Of a DNA stretch of 6,257 nucleotides, positions 1 to 6,257 are shown in pieces; the stretch's first letter is position 1, and every line of letters starts with the position of its first letter. Under the pieces are notes generated by a model. That model worked only from the letters and a program-made list of their open reading frames with translations. It did no database searches and had not been told where the DNA came from. The DNA lies in assembly GCA_903901375.1 (NCBI GenBank), contig CAIUQV010000379.1, positions 1-6,257 of the forward strand, written 5' to 3'. The translations under genes were made by a program, and so were the position numbers. Source of the stretch: an uncultured Ignavibacteriota bacterium. Its GTDB lineage: Bacteria; Bacteroidota; Ignavibacteria; Tepidaquicellales; Tepidaquicellaceae.

Positions 1-3000
1 CTTACGTTAATAAAAATTGGTTCGATTATACCGGACAAAAAGAAGCAGCAGATAGAACGCTTACAATAGAACTTTGGGTATCTGTTTTGCATCCTGACGA
101 TATTGAATCCTCGGGAAAAATCTGGAATAAAAACTGGAAGGATAAAACAGAGCATGATAATTATTTCAGACTTAAACGACACGACGGAGTGTACAGAGAT
201 TTTCATTGCCATGCCGTACCAATATTCGACACAAATAATAATTTTCTTTACTTTCAGGGTTACAATATAGACATTACAGAACAAATACTAAGTGAGAAAA
301 CAATAATAGAGAGCAAAGATGAATTTCAAAAACTATCTGAAGATATACCCGCATTTATATCCTCTTTTTTGCCGGATGGAACCATCACATTCTGCAACAG
401 TTCTCTGGCAGCAATAGTTGGAATGAGAGTAGAGGATATTACCGGCAAGTGTTTTTATAACTTTATTAACGAAAGAGATATAATTCAGGTAAAGAAGTCA
501 TTAAAGGAACTAACACCAGAAAACCCGACAGAAGTACACACTCAATCATACACAACTCCCGAAGGAAGTACATTTTACCAGGAATGGAGAAACAGAGCCT
601 TCTTTGACTCCAAAGGAAAACTAAAACACTATCTTGCTATTGGAGTTGATATTACAGATCGCAAGGAAATCGAGAATGCTCTTAAAGATTCAGAAGAAAA
701 ATACCGCACGTTGTTTGATGCTTCTCCAAATGGAATAGGATTAGCAACACTTGAAGGAAAAGTGATTGATCTGAACAAAGAAATGGAAATTATTACAGGC
801 TATACAAAAAAGGATTTTGCAAAAATTAAAGTACAGGATCAATATGTCGATATAGCAGAACGAGACAAGGTAAAGGAATTTCTTGTAAAATCAGGTAAGG
901 TAAAAGACTATGAGCTAAAACTAAAACGGAAAAATGGCACTGTATACAATGGATTGATAAACATAAACCTGATAAATCTTGGAGGTGAACGTGTTGTGGT
1001 AACAAACGTCAGAGACATTACCAACCTGACAAGAACAACAGAAGAACTCAGAATAAGCGAAGAAAGATTTAAACAAATTACTAGCAGTTCTGGTATTTGG
1101 GTATGGGAAATAGATAAAAATGGAATGTATACTTTCGTCAGCAGCAAAACGGAATCTATTCTCGGATTTAGACCTGAAGAAATGATAGGAAAGAAATACT
1201 TTTATGATTTCTTTGCTCCCGAAATAAAAGAGTCTTACAAAACAGCAGCACTGGAAGCAATCTCCAGAAAAGAGGAATTCAGAAATTTTATAAACCCGAA
1301 TATTCATAAAAACGGACAAAGAGTAATACTTGAAACAACCGGAGTTCCTATTCTCGACAAAGAAGGAAACCTATTGGGTTACCGCGGTGCCGACAGAGAT
1401 GTAACAGAAAGAGAAAGAACAGCAGAAATAATCAGGTCAAGCGAAGAAAAGTTTTCATCTGCTTTTAACAATGCACCATTGTTGATTACTATCAATGAAG
1501 TTTTAACTGATAAATTTGTTGAAGTTAACGATAAATTTCTCGAGGTGTCTGGTTTTACAAGAGAAGAATTGATTGGTCGTACCTCGATTGAAATAGGATT
1601 GGTAAATGAATCCGATAAAAACAGACAGAATAATTTTTTCCAAAAGGATGGGCAATTAAATGAAATAGAACTTACACTCAGAAAAAAGAACAAAGAAGAA
1701 GTGATTTGTTTGTTCAAGGGCAGGATATTAACTCTGAACGGTGATAAATATCGTCTTTCAATGGCAATTGACATAACTGAAAAGAAAAAGAATGAAAGAT
1801 TAATTGAGAACCTTAACCGTGTATATTCTGTCATCAGCCATATAAATGAGATGATTGTAAGAACGGACTGCCCGGAAGAAATTTTCAAAAAAACCTGTGA
1901 CATTTCAATTGAACACGGAAAATTTCGTATGTGCTGGGTAGGTCTTGTTGACCCAAAAGATAATTTAGTTAAACCGAGTGCATACAGCGGCCACGAAGAC
2001 GGATACCTTGATATAATAAGAAAAATTACAGTTCTTAAAAATTTCCCTGAAGGCAAAGGGCCCACAGGAATTGCCATAAGAGAGGGAAGAACATTTCATT
2101 GCGACGATGTTGAAAACAATCCATTAATGATGCCCTGGAAAAAGGAAGCTCTTAAAAGGGGTTACCGCTCGTCAATTTCTATTCCGCTTAGATTATTCGG
2201 ACAAGTGATAGGAGCTTATACGCTTTATGCAGATACTCCATATTTTTTCGACGAGAAGGAAGTTGAATTGCTTGAAAAAGTTGCTGATAATATTTCATAC
2301 GCTCTTGACACAATAGAAAATAAAAAAGCAAGAAAACAGACAGAAGAAGAACTTAACAAAAGCCATGAAATGCTTTCAAAGCTTACAAGTCAGGTACCCG
2401 GCGTTGTATATCAGTATCGTTTGTACCCGGACGGTCGCTCCTGTTTCCCGTATTCAAGCCCTGGAATGTATGAAATTTATGAAGTCACTTCTGAAGAAGT
2501 CAGAGAAGACGCCACACCTGTGTTTGGGAGACTTCATCCTGAAGACATTGAGAGAATTTCGTCCGAAATATTCGAATCTGCACGTACCCAGGAATATTTT
2601 CACAGTGAGTTTCGTGTAGTACTTCCGAAACAGGGCCTAAGGTGGAGAGTGTGTGATGCAAAACCAGAACTGATGGAAGACGGAAGTACTTTATGGTATG
2701 GAATTATTTCTGATATTACAGACAGAAAAATGTCTGAAGAGGCAATACAGAAAAGTGAATATATGCTTGCAGAGGCTGAAAATATTGGTAAGACAGGTAG
2801 CTGGACGTATGACGCAAAGACCAACTCAACTCAATGGTCTTCGAATATGTATAAAATATTCGACACTGACCCAAAAGATAAAACAATACTTGATTACTAT
2901 AACTTTATAGAAAAACTTATTCACCCTGAGGACAGGAAATACGTTTTTGAGGCATTCTCGAAGGCTCTCAAAGATAAAAATTATTTATACGATGTAAATT

Positions 3001-4295
3001 ACAGGATAATAAAAAGAGATGGAAGCATAAGTAATATAAGGGCTATTTCAAAAGCCGTATGGAAAGACGATAGTTTACAGCAGATGATAGGATGGGTGGA
3101 AGATATCACACAACAGAAACAAGCTGAAGAAGAACTTGTACTCGCTAAGGAAAAAGCAGAGGAAATGAACAGTTTAAAATCTAACTTCCTGGCAAATATG
3201 AGTCACGAGCTAAGAACACCTATGGTTGCTATTTTAGGTTTTTCTGAAATACTGAATAATACTTTAAAAGATTCCGAGGAGAAGAAATATGCAGAAATGA
3301 TTCTAAAAGGCGGTAAAAGACTTACAAATACTTTAAATCTGATACTTGATTTATCAAGGGTAGAGTCGAGTAAAATTGATTATAAGTTATTGCCTCATAA
3401 TATATCCGATATTACAAAATCATCTGCTAAACTGTTCGCAAAAGAAGCAGAGAAGAAGAACCTTGAATTCATTACCGAATTAAATGATTCGGTTTCCGCA
3501 GAAATTGAAGTTCAAATGCTTGAAAAAGTTCTTGAACATCTTATTGAAAACGCAGTTAAATACACACCCAAAGGATATATTAAAATTTCTTCAGATTACG
3601 AAATATACAACGGCGAAGAATATGCCTGTATCAGGATTAAAGATACAGGTATTGGAATCCACGAAGAAATGAAGTATATTATATTTGAACCATTCAGACA
3701 GGCAAGCGAGGGAAGAAGCAGACACTTTGAAGGTACAGGACTTGGTTTATCCATAGCAAAGAAATATGTTGAACTAATGAACGGACTAATAAGTGTTGAA
3801 AGTGAACTTGATAAAGGTTCAACATTTATTTTAAGATTTAGAAAATTTTTCGGTACTGTTGAAACGAAAAAAGATGAACCGATTGTACATGAAATCACGG
3901 AAAAGTATATTGAGACAAAAAACGTTGAAAGAAAAAGAATTTTAATCGTAGAAGATGACGAGTTAAACCTTGATATGATGAAACAGACATTAAAGAATAT
4001 TTGTGATATCGATTCTGTGAATACGGGCGAAGCTGCAATAGAAATGGTACAAAAGAATCAATATGCTATGATATTAATGGACATAGGACTCAAAGGAATA
4101 AGCGGAATTGATGCCGTTATTGAAATCAGAAAACTTCCTGAATACAAAACAATTCCAATAGCAGCAATCACAGCCTTCGCAATGAAGGGAGATAAGGACG
4201 AATTTCTCGAAAAGGGATGCTCACACTATGTATCAAAACCATTTAACGTCAATACCTTAAGAACTCTCGTCAAAGAGGCCCTGGTGGAGGTTTAG
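1..4295 (+). CDS. Multi-PAS/GAF hybrid sensor histidine kinase with C-terminal receiver (5'-partial)
   Basis: This is a sensor kinase that should autophosphorylate on a histidine and pass the phosphate to its own C-terminal receiver. The frame is open from base 3 with no stop, and the codons before the TTG at 87 already encode PAS sequence (NKNWFDYTG, then WVSVLHPDD). The true start is therefore left of the window and TTG 87 is not the start. The visible 1430 residues (residue 1 = base 3) contain a PAS remnant (1-93), PAS (108-220, 231-341, 352-470, 480-594), GAF (603-772), PAS (790-909, 922-1038), HisKA (1057-1126), HATPase_c (1171-1281) and receiver (1311-1430). The stop is TAG 4293-4295. 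I see no membrane segment in the visible part, so this part looks cytoplasmic; the missing N-terminus could still carry one. No Hpt domain is present. The next gene is convergent, so any partner lies upstream or elsewhere. The ligand is unknown. Confidence 0.96.
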   Translation, partial: YVNKNWFDYTGQKEAADRTLTIELWVSVLHPDDIESSGKIWNKNWKDKTEHDNYFRLKRHDGVYRDFHCHAVPIFDTNNNFLYFQGYNIDITEQILSEKTIIESKDEFQKLSEDIPAFISSFLPDGTITFCNSSLAAIVGMRVEDITGKCFYNFINERDIIQVKKSLKELTPENPTEVHTQSYTTPEGSTFYQEWRNRAFFDSKGKLKHYLAIGVDITDRKEIENALKDSEEKYRTLFDASPNGIGLATLEGKVIDLNKEMEIITGYTKKDFAKIKVQDQYVDIAERDKVKEFLVKSGKVKDYELKLKRKNGTVYNGLININLINLGGERVVVTNVRDITNLTRTTEELRISEERFKQITSSSGIWVWEIDKNGMYTFVSSKTESILGFRPEEMIGKKYFYDFFAPEIKESYKTAALEAISRKEEFRNFINPNIHKNGQRVILETTGVPILDKEGNLLGYRGADRDVTERERTAEIIRSSEEKFSSAFNNAPLLITINEVLTDKFVEVNDKFLEVSGFTREELIGRTSIEIGLVNESDKNRQNNFFQKDGQLNEIELTLRKKNKEEVICLFKGRILTLNGDKYRLSMAIDITEKKKNERLIENLNRVYSVISHINEMIVRTDCPEEIFKKTCDISIEHGKFRMCWVGLVDPKDNLVKPSAYSGHEDGYLDIIRKITVLKNFPEGKGPTGIAIREGRTFHCDDVENNPLMMPWKKEALKRGYRSSISIPLRLFGQVIGAYTLYADTPYFFDEKEVELLEKVADNISYALDTIENKKARKQTEEELNKSHEMLSKLTSQVPGVVYQYRLYPDGRSCFPYSSPGMYEIYEVTSEEVREDATPVFGRLHPEDIERISSEIFESARTQEYFHSEFRVVLPKQGLRWRVCDAKPELMEDGSTLWYGIISDITDRKMSEEAIQKSEYMLAEAENIGKTGSWTYDAKTNSTQWSSNMYKIFDTDPKDKTILDYYNFIEKLIHPEDRKYVFEAFSKALKDKNYLYDVNYRIIKRDGSISNIRAISKAVWKDDSLQQMIGWVEDITQQKQAEEELVLAKEKAEEMNSLKSNFLANMSHELRTPMVAILGFSEILNNTLKDSEEKKYAEMILKGGKRLTNTLNLILDLSRVESSKIDYKLLPHNISDITKSSAKLFAKEAEKKNLEFITELNDSVSAEIEVQMLEKVLEHLIENAVKYTPKGYIKISSDYEIYNGEEYACIRIKDTGIGIHEEMKYIIFEPFRQASEGRSRHFEGTGLGLSIAKKYVELMNGLISVESELDKGSTFILRFRKFFGTVETKKDEPIVHEITEKYIETKNVERKRILIVEDDELNLDMMKQTLKNICDIDSVNTGEAAIEMVQKNQYAMILMDIGLKGISGIDAVIEIRKLPEYKTIPIAAITAFAMKGDKDEFLEKGCSHYVSKPFNVNTLRTLVKEALVEV
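3..3116 (+). other. Sensory array: seven PAS domains and one GAF domain
   Basis: PAS units end in the usual D-I/V-T linker motif: DITEQ (about 270), DITDRKE (about 650), RDITNL (about 1015), RDVTERE (about 1400), DITEKKK (about 1770), DITDRKM (about 2715) and DITQQKQ (about 3100). Several start with the SEEK(Y/F) or SEERF type of helix, which is typical of PAS chains. The GAF domain (1809-2318) shows GHEDGY, EGKGPTGIAI and GYRSSISIPLR. The PAS domain after it (2370-2729) shows VPGVVYQYRLYPDGRSCFPY and HPEDIERI. No GxNCRFLQ flavin-binding LOV motif is visible, so blue-light sensing by a LOV domain is not supported. Ligands cannot be read from the sequence. Domain limits are approximate, set by eye. 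Confidence 0.9.
3171..3845 (+). other. Histidine kinase core (HisKA plus HATPase_c)
   Basis: The phosphoacceptor histidine lies in SHELRTP, with the His codon at 3204-3206. It follows a charged, probably coiled-coil linker (AEEELVLAKEKAEEMNSLKS). The ATP-binding domain has every standard box: N-box LIENAVKYTPKG (Asn codon 3549-3551), G1 DTGIGI (3642-3659), F-box FEPFRQ, and G2 GTGLGL (3732-3749). All catalytic landmarks are intact, so this should be an active kinase. The H-box sequence and domain order match class I hybrid kinases. Confidence 0.96.
3933..4292 (+). other. Receiver (REC) domain, DivK/CheY-like
   Basis: This is the C-terminal phosphoacceptor domain of the hybrid kinase. The acidic pocket is in ILIVEDDE (3939-3962). 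The phosphoacceptor Asp is in ILMDIGLKG (codon 4080-4082), the switch Thr in AAITAF (codon 4170-4172) and the conserved Lys in YVSKPF (codon 4236-4238). All four key positions are present, so it should accept phosphate. The AFAMKGDKDEFLEKGC stretch resembles DivK-type single-domain receivers. The usual Pro after the phosphorylated loop is Lys here (GLKG), which is a minor variation. No output domain follows, so the phosphate must go on to an Hpt protein or the domain must act by contact or autoregulation. Confidence 0.95.
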
Positions 4296-4314
4296 GGATT
4301 AGGTTAATACAAAG

Positions 4315-4342
4315 TTCAGAATTTAGAATTTAGAATTCAGAA
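4315..4342. repeat. Four tandem copies of the heptamer TTYAGAA
   Basis: Four contiguous 7-base units, TTCAGAA, TTTAGAA, TTTAGAA and TTCAGAA, begin 20 bases after the kinase stop codon. They differ only at the third base, in the order C-T-T-C. Read on the minus strand the unit is TTCTRAA. Similar AGAATTT/AGAATTC strings are, as I recall, common in intergenic gaps of many bacterial genomes, but I cannot confirm copies elsewhere in this genome. Confidence 0.85.
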
Positions 4343-4350
4343 AAGTGTTT

Positions 4351-4379
4351 TTCTCTGTGGTCTCGCACTTCTCTGTGGT
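4351..4379. repeat. Direct repeat TTCTCTGTGGT, two exact copies
   Basis: The 11-mer TTCTCTGTGGT occurs at 4351-4361 and again at 4369-4379, a period of 18 bases. On the minus strand the copies read ACCACAGAGAA. The second copy continues into GAAAG. In this orientation it resembles the CCACAGAG-containing intergenic repeats I recall from several bacterial phyla. The family assignment is from memory and tentative. Confidence 0.75.
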
Positions 4380-4390
4380 GAAAGATCTAG

Positions 4391-4477
4391 CTCTTTTTGG
4401 TGATTTTGTATTCTGGTGGTAATATCTCTGTTATGAAACCTATTGCTCTTTTGGTGAGTTGGTATTTTAGTGGTAAA
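4391..4477. repeat. Diverged direct repeat pair of about 32 bases
   Basis: The copy at 4391-4422 (CTCTTTTTGGTGA...TATTCTGGTGGTAA) and the copy at 4446-4477 (CTCTTTTGGTGA...TATTTTAGTGGTAA) align over about 32 bases. By hand I count one one-base gap and about five substitutions. On the minus strand each copy begins with an ACCAC-type start and ends with CACCAAAA(A)GAG. Both copies are AT-rich and non-coding as far as I can see. Confidence 0.65.
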
Positions 4478-4505
4478 TTCTTTTTGGTCAAAATAACAAG
4501 AGCCC

Positions 4506-6257
4506 CTATTTTACAATCAGCATCCTTTTGGTTTCTGAAAAACCTCCTGTCGAAAGTCTGTAAAAATAAATACCACTCGGATAATCTGTTCCGTCAAACA
4601 TAACTTCATACGTTCCTGGCTTTATATATTCGTTAACAAGGGTCTTTAATTCTCTCCCTAACACATCATATAGAATAATTTTTACTAATGAGTTTACTGG
4701 TATTTCATACCCGATTTTTGTAACCGGATTGAACGGGTTCGGATAATTCTGTGAAACACTAAATTTCTTAGGTGCAAAAATTTCCACATCATTATTCAGA
4801 TAATGATATTCGTAGTTACCGTTATAATCAATCTGTTTAAGACGATACCTGTAATTTCCGGTTTGAAGATTTTTATCTTCAAAGTTATACGTTGATAACG
4901 TATTAACCGTTCCGTTTCCTTTCACAAACCCTGTCTTCTCCCAGCCCTGAATCTTTACATCCGGACTTTGTTGTCTCTCAACATCAAACCCAAAGTTATT
5001 CGTTTCGGAAGAAGTTGAGAAATCAAGCCTTACATTGTTTTTATTAACTGATGAAACAAAAGAAAGAAGATTTACTGGCAATGTATTTTCTACCCTTCCG
5101 TTTATAATAAAATCCGAGGTTGCACTGTTTCCTAAATCAATAAGATAACCGGTTCCGGTTGAAGAAGAAGCTCCATACAAAACAAGTCTTATTGTTACAA
5201 CTGTTCCTGCAAATACATTTTGTAAATCTGTTATACCACTTAAGTCAATCGCACTTTGCGGATTTCCGGCAGAAGTAGTTACCGAAAAGCTTATTGCGCT
5301 GCCAATATTAATATAGGAACCACTTCCGACCTTATACTGCCACTGCCCTGTTGAAGGTCCAGTGCCTGACCTCCTTATATTATGTGCTGCGATATCTGTA
5401 AGTGATAAATTATAATTTGTGTTAGAAGTGATTGAAAAAGTAAAAAACTTATTAGCAGCAATTTCACCGTTCAGAGTACCAGAAGAAGTAAAATTAGTTG
5501 CACCCCATGCAGAACCCGCGGCGGTACCTGACAATGAGCCAAAACCTGACCCCCTTGTCAATCCGCCAACAGTTACATTTGCGTTTTGTGAAGAAGTAGA
5601 AAGAGGACTTGTACCAAAATTCGACTGAGTACTAAAATCCCATTCTGCAAGCGCAGTAATCTGGCTTCCTGATAAAGTAGTTGCATTCACAGAAGGAATA
5701 GTACCATCGGTCTTGTAGTTACGCGAAGTGCCGTCACCGTTGTATGAATAAACCCTGAAGTAATATGCCGACGAAGAAGTAAGAGATGAAAACGTATACT
5801 GATTAGTTCCGTAACTTATGTTCATAACTGCGCTTCCTTCCGCTAACAGCGGGTCATCAGTATAAACAGTACCATCAACCGGTGCGGTGAAAGAATTAGT
5901 CGGACTGCCAAGAATAAGATAACCTGATGGAAGCTGAGAATTTACAACAGCACCTGTCCAGGTGAGTGTTACTGCACTTGAAGTTATATTTGTCGTACTG
6001 ATGTTAGTAACATGATTCGTAGGCTCTGTTGCAAGTACAGGAGTTAATGTTGTTGCACTTGCAGACGGAACTGCTCCGTCAGTTTTATAATTTATAGAAC
6101 CGTTTGAATTATTGTATGAATATACTTTAAAATAATATGCAGTGCCTGCGTTCAGTGAAGAGAATGTATGTTGTGTATTACCGTATGCAAGATTAATAAC
6201 CGCACTTCCGTCCGAAAGCAAAGCATCGTCCGGATAAATAGTACCGTCAGCAGGAGA
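4506..6257 (-). CDS. T9SS-exported modular protein with FN3-like repeats and type A sorting domain (5'-partial)
   Basis: This is probably a large secreted or surface-anchored protein. Its C-terminal domain should direct it through the type IX secretion system across the outer membrane. The stop is TAG at 4508-4506, and the frame stays open to the right edge, so the start and signal peptide are outside the window. The TTG at 6221 is internal, because the codons before it (SPADGTIYPDDA) continue the repeat. In order the 583 visible residues hold a partial FN3-like unit (6257-6045), a full one (6029-5673), a beta-rich region of about 190 residues (5660-5091), an LPVNLLSF...NNFGFDVER domain (5081-4773) and the sorting domain (4763-4509). 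The composition is Ser/Thr/Asn/Gly-rich, as in exported adhesive or enzyme-associated proteins. Any catalytic domain would lie upstream; none is visible, so the function stays unknown. Confidence 0.93.
   Translation of the reverse strand, partial: SPADGTIYPDDALLSDGSAVINLAYGNTQHTFSSLNAGTAYYFKVYSYNNSNGSINYKTDGAVPSASATTLTPVLATEPTNHVTNISTTNITSSAVTLTWTGAVVNSQLPSGYLILGSPTNSFTAPVDGTVYTDDPLLAEGSAVMNISYGTNQYTFSSLTSSSAYYFRVYSYNGDGTSRNYKTDGTIPSVNATTLSGSQITALAEWDFSTQSNFGTSPLSTSSQNANVTVGGLTRGSGFGSLSGTAAGSAWGATNFTSSGTLNGEIAANKFFTFSITSNTNYNLSLTDIAAHNIRRSGTGPSTGQWQYKVGSGSYINIGSAISFSVTTSAGNPQSAIDLSGITDLQNVFAGTVVTIRLVLYGASSSTGTGYLIDLGNSATSDFIINGRVENTLPVNLLSFVSSVNKNNVRLDFSTSSETNNFGFDVERQQSPDVKIQGWEKTGFVKGNGTVNTLSTYNFEDKNLQTGNYRYRLKQIDYNGNYEYHYLNNDVEIFAPKKFSVSQNYPNPFNPVTKIGYEIPVNSLVKIILYDVLGRELKTLVNEYIKPGTYEVMFDGTDYPSGIYFYRLSTGGFSETKRMLIVK
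4509..4763 (-). other. T9SS type A C-terminal sorting domain
   Basis: The last 85 residues begin KKFSVSQNYPNPFNPVTKI. They continue with LVKIILYDVLGRELKTLVN, PGTYEVMFDG and SGIYFYRLSTGGFSETKRM, and end in LIVK. This is the Por-secretion tail pattern (type A sorting signal) recognised by the T9SS, which is usually cleaved when the protein is attached or released at the cell surface. The exact QNYPNPFNP wording points to Ignavibacteria or close relatives. The domain is complete and ends at the stop codon. Confidence 0.94.
4773..5081 (-). other. LPVNLLSF-type beta domain preceding the sorting signal
   Basis: This region of about 103 residues starts LPVNLLSFVSSVNKNNVRLD and contains SSETNNFGFDVERQ, GNGTVNTLSTYNFEDK and GNYRYRLKQIDYNGNYEY. 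The pattern LPV-x-L-x-SF followed by a TSSETNN-F-G-F-x-VER segment is common just upstream of T9SS sorting domains in Bacteroidetes and relatives. It is an immunoglobulin-like beta module and probably a structural spacer. It has no visible catalytic residues. Confidence 0.8.
5091..5660 (-). other. Beta-rich domain of about 190 residues, function unknown
   Basis: The region runs from ITALAEWDFSTQSNFG to SDFIINGRV. Landmarks are an opening AEWDF, then GLTRGSGFGSLSG, a central FFTFSITSNTNYNLSLTDIA, then GQWQYKVGSGSY, IDLSGITDLQNV and a closing DFIINGRV. This order resembles a jelly-roll-like module I recall from exported Bacteroidetes and cyanobacterial proteins, including some next to extracellular nucleases. 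I infer a beta-sandwich that binds carbohydrate or acts as a spacer; the sequence does not prove a ligand. Confidence 0.55.
5673..6257 (-). repeat. Tandem FN3-like protein repeats, 124-residue period
   Basis: Two copies of one unit lie 372 bases apart. The PADGTIY copy has its Pro codon at 6254-6252 and the PVDGTVY copy at 5882-5880. Over the 71 residues visible in both copies I count 44 identities (about 62%) with no gap. Shared landmarks are DD-x-LL, GSAV, YTFSSL/HTFSSL, AYYF-x-VYSYN, NYKTDG and ATTL. The fold is inferred to be fibronectin type III, from VTLTWTGAVV and the YYF-x-VYSYN strand. Copy one is cut by the right edge, and more copies may follow upstream in the gene. Confidence 0.85.

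Larger units (their letters stand above)
4296..4505. other. Convergent intergenic region rich in short direct repeats
   Basis: This 210-base gap lies between the stop codons of two convergent genes. It holds no credible coding region: short open frames crossing it have no recognisable protein and overlap the end of the minus-strand gene. I found no GC-rich hairpin followed by a T-run on either strand. Instead it contains, from left to right, four 7-base units (4315-4342), an 11-base direct repeat (4351-4379) and a diverged pair of about 32 bases (4391-4477). A further partial match, TTCTTTTTGGTCA, lies at 4478-4490. Confidence 0.8.

Noticed and set aside
87..89. TTG as the start codon of the kinase
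   Set aside because: The reading frame is open back to base 3, and the preceding residues complete a PAS domain, so this is an internal Leu codon.
1379..2077. Minus-strand open frame of 232 codons within the kinase gene
   Set aside because: It is antisense to well-conserved PAS and GAF coding sequence, with low-complexity Ser/Phe/Leu composition typical of shadow frames.
4339..4354. AGAAAA-GTGT-TTTTCT as a terminator hairpin
   Set aside because: The stem is only six base pairs, almost all A-T, and has no T-run after it. It is too weak to call.
4315..4477. CRISPR-like array
   Set aside because: The repeats are short, of different types and spacings, with no uniform spacers and no cas genes nearby.
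4445..4503. Inverted match GCTCTT (4445-4450) with AAGAGC (4498-4503)
   Set aside because: There are only six base pairs around a loop of about 47 bases, which is not a credible hairpin; chance is a sufficient explanation.
4397..4603. Small plus-strand open frame of 68 codons
   Set aside because: It runs through the repeat cluster and then antisense to the sorting domain, and its protein has no recognisable features.
6219..6221. TTG (minus strand) as the start codon of the T9SS protein
   Set aside because: The twelve codons before it, to the window edge, match the second repeat copy (DGTIYPDDA versus DGTVYTDDP), so the gene continues beyond the window.

Overview
The window suggests an AT-rich member of the Bacteroidetes/Chlorobi (FCB) group, most likely an Ignavibacteria-type bacterium. 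The best evidence is the C-terminus of the minus-strand gene. It ends in a type IX secretion (T9SS) sorting domain with the QNYPNPFNP...DVLGRE...LVNE...PSGIYFYRL wording I associate with Ignavibacteria and relatives. The large multi-PAS hybrid kinase fits the same kind of organism. This placement is an inference from protein style, not from a marker gene.

Layout: two large protein genes converge, and both run off the window, so neither start codon, promoter nor ribosome binding site is visible. Positions 1-4295 (+) hold the last 1430 codons of a hybrid sensor histidine kinase. In order it has the end of one PAS domain, four more PAS domains, a GAF domain, two further PAS domains, a HisKA/HATPase kinase core and a DivK/CheY-like receiver. 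Positions 4506-6257 (-) hold the last 583 codons of a secreted modular protein. In order it has one partial and one complete FN3-like repeat, a beta-rich domain of about 190 residues, an LPVNLLSF-type domain and the T9SS sorting domain.

The 210-base gap (4296-4505) contains no gene and no convincing intrinsic terminator. Much of it is short direct repeats: four 7-base units, an 11-base exact pair, and a diverged pair of about 32 bases.

Nothing ties the two genes functionally. They are convergent neighbours, one a cytoplasmic-type signalling kinase and the other an exported surface or extracellular protein. I see no CRISPR array, RNA gene, transposase, toxin-antitoxin pair or defence system. 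The least explained parts are the intergenic repeat cluster and the roughly 190-residue domain of the secreted protein.
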